This document shows positions 5,984-12,900 of a stretch of DNA of 64,000 bases, piece by piece (the first letter of the stretch is position 1; each line of letters begins with the position of its first letter). The stretch comes from Nonomuraea sp. SYSU D8015 (lineage in GTDB: Bacteria; Actinomycetota; Actinomycetes; Streptosporangiales; Streptosporangiaceae), in contig NZ_VJYI01000003.1 in the NCBI RefSeq assembly GCF_008065375.1, positions 682,001 to 746,000 of the forward strand, written 5' to 3'. A program made the position numbers and the translations under genes. Below the pieces are notes generated by a model. It saw nothing but the letters and a program-made list of their open reading frames with translations, did no database searches and was not told where the DNA came from.

Positions 5984-8461
5984 TCACGTCAGCAACTCGA
6001 CCGTGCCGCGCTCGCCGTCCACCCGGATCCGGTCGCCGTCACGCAGCCGCATGGTCGCGTTGCCGGTGCCGACCACGGCCGGGATGCCCAGCTCGCGGGC
6101 CACGATGGAGGCGTGCGACAGCGGCGCGCCCAGGTCGGTCACCACGGCGGCGGCCCGCGGGAACATCGGCGTCCAGCCCACGTTGGTCAGCGTCGTGACC
6201 AGGATCTCGCCCGGCCCGAGCCGGTCGCCCTCCTCGGGGCCGGAGATCACCCGGGCGACGCCCTCCACGACGCCGGGCGCGCCGGGGAAGCCGGTCACGG
6301 TGTCGCTCACCGGCGCGGCGCCGCCGCGCGCGTCGTAGAGGTCGGCCCGCCGGTTCGGGTCGGCGGCCCAGCGCACAGGGTCGAACCGGCCGACGATCAG
6401 CATCGGGTACGGCGGCAGCGCGGCGTACCGCTCGTAGGTGGCCCGCCGCACCGGCACCCGCTCCAGCGCCGCCCGATTCCCGTTCAGCAGCTCCAGGAGC
6501 TCCTCCAGATAGAGGTGGAACACGTCGTCGCCGCACCCGGTCAGCTCACCCGCGCGCACGGCGAACGCCCGCAGCACCCAGAACGCGCGCATGTTCTCCG
6601 AGCGCGCGCTCTCGCGGTCGCGGACGACCGCGCCCCAGCGCCGCACCCGCTCCCGCATCCTGGCCTCCTTGCCCGGGTAGCGCTGGGCGAAGCGCGCCCA
6701 GGCCGCCTCCCTGGCCTTCTCCTGCCGGGCGAGCAGCGCCTCGGTGTCGGCCCGCAGATCGCGCAGGCCGGCGAGCTGGGCGTCGATCCAGGCGGGGTCC
6801 TCGCCGGGGCGCGGGATGGACACCTCGAACTCGTGGGGGCCGCGATGTCCGTGGGCACGGGCGAACTCGTCCCTGGCGATCTCCCCGCGCGCCAGCCTCG
6901 ACAAGCCCATGAGCAGACCCATGCTGGCCAGCTCGCCGCCCGCGTTGACGCCGGTGAGCATGGCCTCGGCGTCGATGTCGCCCATCAGCTTGCGCAGCTT
7001 GTCGCGGGTGTAGACGAGCGTGGAGCCGCCCTGGCGCCCCGCCGCCTCCAGCATGCGGCACGAGGTGACCACATGCGGTTTGATCTCGTCCGCCCAGAGC
7101 CGCGCCAGCTCGGGTCCGGAGCCGGTGGCGGCGATCGCGGCGCGCAGCTCCTCGCAGCGTTGCCGCGAGGTGGCGAGGAACGCGGGCATGGCCTTCAGAT
7201 TCGCTCTGACCCGGCGCTGGATGCGGATCGCCATGGGCACGACCCGCTTGATGATCCCCCAGCGAGAGATCTCGAGCTTCGGCACGTCCAGCCCGGGCGG
7301 GATCTTGCCGAAGACGTTCTCGACCGCGCCGAGCCTGCTCTTCATGCCGAGCGCCTCGGCCACGGTGTACACGACGCTGAGGTTCATGTAGAAGCGGCCG
7401 CCGATGTTGCCGACCATGTCGAAGCCCGGCAGTGAGGAGGCGGACATCGCCTCGTGGATGAACAGGCGCACGAACGACCACGTCACCGGCGTCATCACGT
7501 CGGGGATCGCCTCGCCCAGGTTGCCCGCGGTCCACAGGTAGTCGCCCTTGAGGCTGTCGTTCCACTCCTCCACCGGCTGCGTCAGGCCGGTGATCGGGCG
7601 GGCCTGGACGATGGCGAACGCGCCGTCGCGCCGGACCCACTCCACGTCCATCGGCGTCCCGTAGAGCTCCTGCACCCGAGCGCCGAGCGCGGCCAGTTCC
7701 GCGGCCTCCGCCTCGTCCAGCACGGGCCGGCGGCGCAGCTCCCCGGGAACCGGCCTCTCTTCGGTGCCGGTCGGGGTGCGCACGGTCATGACCGTCTTGT
7801 CGCCGACCTCGACCCTGACCCCGGCGCCGGATACCGTGATCGTGTCCGGGGTGACCTGGCCGCCGACGACCGCCTCCCCCAGCCCCCAGGAGGCGTTGAT
7901 CACCGTGGCGTCCCGGGCGCCGGTGACCGGGTCGGCGGTGAACAGGATGCCGGCCGCGTCCGCGTCCACCAGCTCCTGGACCACCACGGCCAGCGCCACG
8001 TCGTCGTGGGGGACGCCGTTCTGGTCGCGGTAGGCGACGGCGCGCGCGTTCCACAGCGAGGCCCAGCAGCGCTTGACCGCGTCCAGGAGGGCGTCGGCAC
8101 GGATGTTGAGGTAGGTGTCCTGCTGGCCGGCGAACGACATCTCCGGCAGGTCCTCGGCGGTGGCCGACGAGCGCACCGCCACCGCCACGTCGTCGCCGAG
8201 CGCCCGGTACGCCCGCAGGATCTCCTCGGCGAGGTCCTCGGGCATGTCGTGGCGGGCGAACAGCGCCGCGGTGCGCTCGGGATCGCCCGGGTCGATCTCG
8301 TCGTGGAAGGCCGCCACGAAGGCGAGGTAGGCCTCGGTCGTGACGTGGAAGCCGCCGGGCACGGGCAGCCCGGCCCGGGTCAGCCGGGCCAGGGAGGCGC
8401 CCTTGCCGCCCACGGTGGCCAGGTCGGCCGCGGCGTCGTCCAGCGGGAGCACAGCCTTCAT
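5984..8461 (-). CDS. PEP synthase / rifampin phosphotransferase-like dikinase
   Basis: 825-residue three-domain dikinase. The N-terminal ATP-grasp domain shows VGGKGASLARL (about 18-28), AVRSSATAEDLPEMSFAGQQ and GILFTADPVTG; a central variable domain follows; the C-terminal swivelling domain has the phospho-histidine segment TDLGAPLSHASIVARE (His about 782) and GIPAVVG. PEP synthase makes PEP from pyruvate and ATP; rifampin phosphotransferase uses the same mechanism on rifamycins and is about 870 residues. Domain order fits the Rph-like group better than pyruvate phosphate dikinase. It overlaps the upstream TetR gene by 4 nt and is probably repressed by it. Substrate unresolved. Confidence 0.8.
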   Translation of the reverse strand: MKAVLPLDDAAADLATVGGKGASLARLTRAGLPVPGGFHVTTEAYLAFVAAFHDEIDPGDPERTAALFARHDMPEDLAEEILRAYRALGDDVAVAVRSSATAEDLPEMSFAGQQDTYLNIRADALLDAVKRCWASLWNARAVAYRDQNGVPHDDVALAVVVQELVDADAAGILFTADPVTGARDATVINASWGLGEAVVGGQVTPDTITVSGAGVRVEVGDKTVMTVRTPTGTEERPVPGELRRRPVLDEAEAAELAALGARVQELYGTPMDVEWVRRDGAFAIVQARPITGLTQPVEEWNDSLKGDYLWTAGNLGEAIPDVMTPVTWSFVRLFIHEAMSASSLPGFDMVGNIGGRFYMNLSVVYTVAEALGMKSRLGAVENVFGKIPPGLDVPKLEISRWGIIKRVVPMAIRIQRRVRANLKAMPAFLATSRQRCEELRAAIAATGSGPELARLWADEIKPHVVTSCRMLEAAGRQGGSTLVYTRDKLRKLMGDIDAEAMLTGVNAGGELASMGLLMGLSRLARGEIARDEFARAHGHRGPHEFEVSIPRPGEDPAWIDAQLAGLRDLRADTEALLARQEKAREAAWARFAQRYPGKEARMRERVRRWGAVVRDRESARSENMRAFWVLRAFAVRAGELTGCGDDVFHLYLEELLELLNGNRAALERVPVRRATYERYAALPPYPMLIVGRFDPVRWAADPNRRADLYDARGGAAPVSDTVTGFPGAPGVVEGVARVISGPEEGDRLGPGEILVTTLTNVGWTPMFPRAAAVVTDLGAPLSHASIVARELGIPAVVGTGNATMRLRDGDRIRVDGERGTVELLT

Positions 8462-9180
8462 GTCGCACGCTCCTCAGAGCCCAGGGAGACCGCGAGCTTC
8501 TGCCGCGCGATCTCCAGCATGGCGTCCAGAAAGTCCAGGGTGGCCTGCGCCACGGCCTGCGCGTCCTCGTCCGGCAGCGCCCGGCCCGTGCTCATGGCCC
8601 GCTCGATGGTGTCGGTCACCAGCTCCGAGATCCGCTCGTCGGACAGCCGCACCTGCTCCGGCAACTGGTCCGGCAGCGCCACGAACCCGTACACGATGGC
8701 GCCGACCACCATCGTGTGGTCCCCTGGCTCCTTCCGCACCGCGCCGTGCGCGATCAACCGGTGGATGTAGGCGTCGAAGGCCGCGCCCATCTCCAGTCCG
8801 GTCGTGCTGCGCCGCTTCATGCGTGTGAGCTTGCCGAGCACCTCGGAGTCGCCCATGAGAACCGCCCTGAGCAGCGGCCGGCGCAGCAGCCCGCCGACGT
8901 AGCCCCCGAACAGCTCGCTCACCGTGGCCGGCGCGCTCGCCCGCATCTCCTCCACCAGATGAACGCGCTCGCGCCGCAGCAGCGCGGCGAAGAGGTCGTC
9001 GCGGGTCTTCCAGTGCAGGTAGATCGTGCCCTTGGCGACGCCCGCCCGCTTGGCCACGTCCTCGATCGTGGTCTTGTCGTAGCCCCATCGCACGATCAGC
9101 TCCGCGGCGGCGTCGAGGATCCGGTGCGCCCGCTCCAGCTGGCGCGCCGGATCCTGTGGCGGCCGTCCAACCCTGACCAT
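8458..9180 (-). CDS. TetR-family repressor of the PEP-synthase-like operon
   Basis: 240 residues. The DNA-binding domain (about 18-64) reads AHRILDAAAELIVRWGY then IEDVAKRAGVAKGTIYLHWKTRDDLF, a canonical TetR helix-turn-helix. ATG 9180 is preferred over GTG 9189 because the ribosome site GGGGTGAG then has normal spacing. The stop overlaps the start of the dikinase, so both lie in one operon. The palindrome at 9200-9223 just upstream is the obvious operator. The C-terminal domain is of the type that binds hydrophobic ligands; inducer unknown. Confidence 0.88.
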   Translation of the reverse strand: MVRVGRPPQDPARQLERAHRILDAAAELIVRWGYDKTTIEDVAKRAGVAKGTIYLHWKTRDDLFAALLRRERVHLVEEMRASAPATVSELFGGYVGGLLRRPLLRAVLMGDSEVLGKLTRMKRRSTTGLEMGAAFDAYIHRLIAHGAVRKEPGDHTMVVGAIVYGFVALPDQLPEQVRLSDERISELVTDTIERAMSTGRALPDEDAQAVAQATLDFLDAMLEIARQKLAVSLGSEERAT

Positions 9181-9199
9181 CCGTCTCACCCCATTTGTT

Positions 9200-9223
9200 T
9201 GACTAGATGAGACTATCTGGTCA
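9200..9223. promoter_or_regulatory. TetR operator palindrome
   Basis: TGACTAGAT (9200-9208) and ATCTGGTCA (9215-9223) form an inverted repeat with one mismatch and a 6-nt spacer, about 20 nt upstream of the TetR start. It stands out as AT-rich in GC-rich surroundings. Autoregulation is inferred. Confidence 0.6.
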
Positions 9224-9240
9224 TTTAATTAACAGCAAGT

Positions 9241-9603
9241 TCACCCCACGGACCCGACGAGCCCGTACGCGACCGCCTCCTCCGCCGACAGCTGGCGCCC
9301 CCTGCGGGCGTCGTCACGCAACTCGTCCGCCTCCCGCCCGGTGAGCCCGGCCGGCAGCACCAGCGCGGGACCGCCGAGCCGGCCGGTCACCAGCGCGTCG
9401 ACCTCGACCGTGAGCGAGTCGAGCGTGTCGAGCATGGTGAGCGCGGCGCCCGGCTCGCCGTCCAGGATGCCGAGGTGGAGCTTGATCAGCTCTCTGCCGA
9501 CGGCGCCCAGGGTGAGCACGCCGGCGCACCACACCGTGGCCCGCTCCTCGGTGAGCTGTCCGTGCGCGAGCACGATCCGCTGCTCGAACGGCCGCTCGGC
9601 CAC
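9241..9603 (-). CDS. ClpP-like pseudoprotease
   Basis: 120 residues with the skeleton of a Clp protease proteolytic subunit: an opening RPFEQRIVLAHGQLTEERA, the GEPGAALTMLDTLDSL segment that corresponds to the PGG...AIYDTM region, and a closing QLSAEEAVAYGLVGSVG like the SAEEAxEYGL helix. The segment that should hold the catalytic serine reads TGRLGGPALVLPAG, the MxHQP histidine region is missing, and the Asp position is occupied by RRGR, so proteolysis is unlikely. True ClpP is about 200 residues. It follows the XRE gene by 33 nt in the same frame and direction; GTG 9603 is the only start available after that stop. Confidence 0.6.
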   Translation of the reverse strand: MAERPFEQRIVLAHGQLTEERATVWCAGVLTLGAVGRELIKLHLGILDGEPGAALTMLDTLDSLTVEVDALVTGRLGGPALVLPAGLTGREADELRDDARRGRQLSAEEAVAYGLVGSVG

Positions 9604-9636
9604 CGGGTCCGGGCCGAGCCGCCGCCCGCCTCCGGA

Positions 9637-9885
9637 TCAGCTGTCCAGACGCCAGGTGATGCGGGAGCCGATCGCGGCCGCGTAACGCTCGAGCGTGGAG
9701 GCGCGCACGTCCGCGTCGCCCGCCTCCAGCCTGGCCACGGCCGACTGTGAGGTGCCCATGCGGGCGGCCACGTCGGTCTGCGAGAGCCCGGAGGCCCTGC
9801 GCCTCGCGCTCAGCTCGGCGATCATCTCCCGCCGCCTGGCAGCCATCTCCCTGAAGCCCGGGAGCTGCGGCAGCTCCTCCTCCAT
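9637..9885 (-). CDS. XRE-family helix-turn-helix regulator
   Basis: 82 residues with a Cro/cI-type helix-turn-helix (about 29-70: LSQTDVAARMGTSQSAVARL). The tail YAAAIGSRITWRL is typical of antitoxin-like XRE proteins. It sits between the giant TPR gene (stop 30 nt upstream) and the ClpP-like gene (33 nt downstream), all on the minus strand. A perfect inverted repeat at 9895-9916 immediately precedes the start. ATG 9885 is chosen; GTG 9894 is an in-frame alternative. The neighbour is not a recognised toxin, so toxin-antitoxin status is only a possibility. Confidence 0.8.
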   Translation of the reverse strand: MEEELPQLPGFREMAARRREMIAELSARRRASGLSQTDVAARMGTSQSAVARLEAGDADVRASTLERYAAAIGSRITWRLDS

Positions 9886-9894
9886 ACCATCCAC

Positions 9895-9916
9895 GATATC
9901 TCTATTTCGAGATATC
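9895..9916. promoter_or_regulatory. Perfect inverted repeat, candidate XRE operator
   Basis: GATATCTC (9895-9902) and GAGATATC (9909-9916), spacer TATTTC. It overlaps the stop codon of the TPR gene and ends 9 nt before the XRE start. Position and symmetry suggest XRE autoregulation and independent transcription of xre-clpP-like. Confidence 0.65.
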
Positions 9917-12900
9917 AGCTGAGTTTGGCCAGGAGGATCTCGGCCTGCGGGGCGAAGGACGGGTCGCCGGTGCCCGCCGCCGTCCGCAGGAGCCGGCGCG
10001 CGACGGCGAGGTCGCCGCGCTCGTACCGGATCTCGCCGAGCCTGCAGGCGGCCTCGGCCACCAGGTCGGCCTGCTCGGTCAGGCCGAGGGTCAGCTCGTA
10101 GTAGCGCAGCGCGCCGTCGCGGTCGCCGAGCCAGTAGCACAGCTCGCCCAGGTGCGCCGCGGCCATCCCGGACTCCGAGTCGCCCGCGTCGATGACACGC
10201 TGGTACCAGGTGAGCGCCTCCGGGAAGTCGCGGTTGCGCTTGGCCAGCGCGCCCAGGTACATCGCGGCCAGCGCGCCGGTGTGCCCCTCGGCCGCCTCGA
10301 CGGCACGCACGTACCACTCGCGGGCCCGCTCCTCGTCCTCGTCGTGGTAGGTCTGGCCGAGCGCGACCATCGCCCGCGCCGCGAGCCCGGCGTCGCCCGC
10401 GTCGAGCACTTTCAGGTACGTCTCCCGCCCCTCGTCCACCTGACCCGCGCCGACCAGCGTCTGCGCGAGCGTGGACAGCGCGATGGGCTCGCCGCCGGCG
10501 GCCGCCTCGCGCAGCGTGCGCAGGGATTCCGTCGTGTCGCCCCGGTTGTCCTGCAGCATGCCGAGCAGGCTGCCGAACACTCCCCTGACCGGGCTGTCGG
10601 CGTCGGCCGCCTGCCGCCGCGCGATGTCGTAGAACGCGTCGTCGTCGCCCTCGCCGTCGAGCAGCTCCAGCAGCCTGCCGCCGGCGACGAAGCGGACCTC
10701 GGGGTCGTCGTGCTCGGTAAGACGCTCCAAGATCGCCCGCGCCTCCGCGCGCTCGCCCAGCGCGGCCAGCCGGTCGGCGACGCCGAGCTCGGTGAACGGC
10801 CCGTCCCCGGCGCGCCGGAAGTACACCCGCACGGCCGCCGGGTCCGCGCACTCCACGGCGAGCTCCCGGGCCACCTCGGCGCCCGGCTCCCCCATCAGGT
10901 CCAGCACCCGTACGGCCACGTCGTGCGCGCCGCGTTCGAACTCCTGGCAGGCCAGGGCCCGCAGGTTGCCCAGCGCCTCGGTGGCGGGCTCGGCGCCGGT
11001 GGCCACCGCGGCGGCGAACGCCTCGGCGGCCCCGAGCACGTCGCCCTCGTCGTGACGCCAGCAGCCGATCATGAGGTGGCCGATGGCGGCGGCCTCGGGG
11101 TCTCCGGCCGCGGCGGCCGCGGCCGCCTGCTCGTACGCGCCCGCCGGATCGTCCATGCCGTGCAGGACCTTGGCCAGGTTCGTCCGCAGGCCGGCCACGA
11201 GCGGCTGGTAGCCGCTGTCGATGCCCTTGCGGTACATCTCCGCGGCGCCCGCCAGGTCGCCCACCCCCTGGCGCGCGTCGCCCCATCCCCAGTAGCCCAT
11301 GACCACGGTCTGCGGGTCGCCGGAGGCCACCGCCCGCTCCGCCGCCTCGGCCGCGGCCTCGTGCTCCTGCTCGCGGACGAGGTGGCCGACCAGCAGCCGC
11401 AGGCACTCCAGGTCGCCGTCCGCCGCGCCGTCGGCCAGCGCCTGCCGTACGCCTGCCGTGTCGCCGCGCCCGTCCAGCGCCTCGGCGAGCGCGACGGCTG
11501 TGCGGGGCATCCCGGCGCGCAGAGCATCCACGGCGCCGTCGAGGTCGCCTCGGCGCTCCCGGACGATCGCGAGGTTGTGCCAGGCGGCGTGCGCCGTGGC
11601 CGGGTGCTCGGTGGCGGGCAGGAAGCACAGCTCGGCGCGGCCGGGCTCGCCGTCATCCGCCCAGCTCGTGCCCAGCGACAGGTACGCCTCCGCGGCGAGC
11701 TCCGGGTCGCCCAGCTCGATCACCAGCCGGAGGAGCCGCCTCGCGGCCGTCTCGTCGTCCAGTCCCCCGGCCGTGCGGAGGGTCTGGATCAGGCCGTCAC
11801 GCCGGTCGTCGCCGGTGAGGGTGGCGAGCAGGCGGCGGGACTCGGTCACGTCGCCGCGGTCGAGCGCGAGCACCAGCTCGGCCAGCGCCGCCGAGCCGAC
11901 GACCTCGGCCAGCGCCGCCACGGCACCCGCCCGGTCGCCGTCGGCGGCCAGCACCCATCCCCGTTCCTCGGCCGAGCCCGTCCCCAACCGGACCCGCGCC
12001 ACGGCCGCCGCCCACCTGTCGTCGTCCTGTGCGGCGGCCCGCTCGTAGGCGGCGCGGGCGTACTCCTCGTCACCCGCCTCCCCGATCAGCCGGGCGGCGG
12101 TCACGAGCGTGCTGCCCGCCGACTCTGGCCCGGCTGCGACGGCCCGCTCGAACGCCGCCTTCGCCCTTGCCACGTCTCCGGTGGCGACGAGCAGCTCACC
12201 GAGCAGCCGCGCCTCGGCCGCACTCATCCCGTCAACGCGCCACGCCACACCCTCCGGCCGCGCAGCGGCACCGCCCGGCACGTCGAGCAGCGTCGCTTCG
12301 GCGGCGGCGACCTCGCCCTCCGCCCCGCCCATCGAGCCCTCCAGCCGCTCTCCGGCCTGGCGCGGCTCGTCGAGCGGCGTCACGCCGACAGCACCCGACC
12401 GGCCGATCAGCGCCGCCTCGGCACTGCCCGGCTCGCGCTCCAGATCGGCCGGCTCGCCGGGCAGCGCGACGCCGGCAGCGCTGTGCTCGCCGGGTTCCGC
12501 GCGCCCGCCGATTCCGGGCACCGTGCCGGACCGCGTGCCTTGCCCTGTCTGAGCGCCCTGCCCGAGCCCGCCCAGCGCCGCCCACACAGCGGCGGGCAGG
12601 CGGGAGCCGGCGTCGGTCAGGGTGGACAGGGCGGCGGGCAGATCGCCGTGGTCGCGGAGCATCCCGGCCAGGAACAGCCGGGCCTCCGCGCCGAACGCCT
12701 CCGACAGCAGCGCGCGGGCCTCCTCCACCTCGCCGCTCGCCACCAGCGCCTCGGCCAGCCGCACCGTGGCATCCGTCCTGCGCGGCTCGTCCCCGTCGGG
12801 CTCCCCTGCGGCGAGCACCCGCCGGTAGGCGTCGGCGGCCTCGGCGAGCCGCCCGAGCTCCTGGCGCACGTAGCCCAGGTGGCCCAGCGCCACCGCCGCC

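Noticed and set aside
8458..9240. Rifamycin-associated element upstream of the Rph-like operon
   Set aside because: I looked for the GGGGCTTGCGGCAAGCCCC-like element and did not see it; regulation appears TetR-based.
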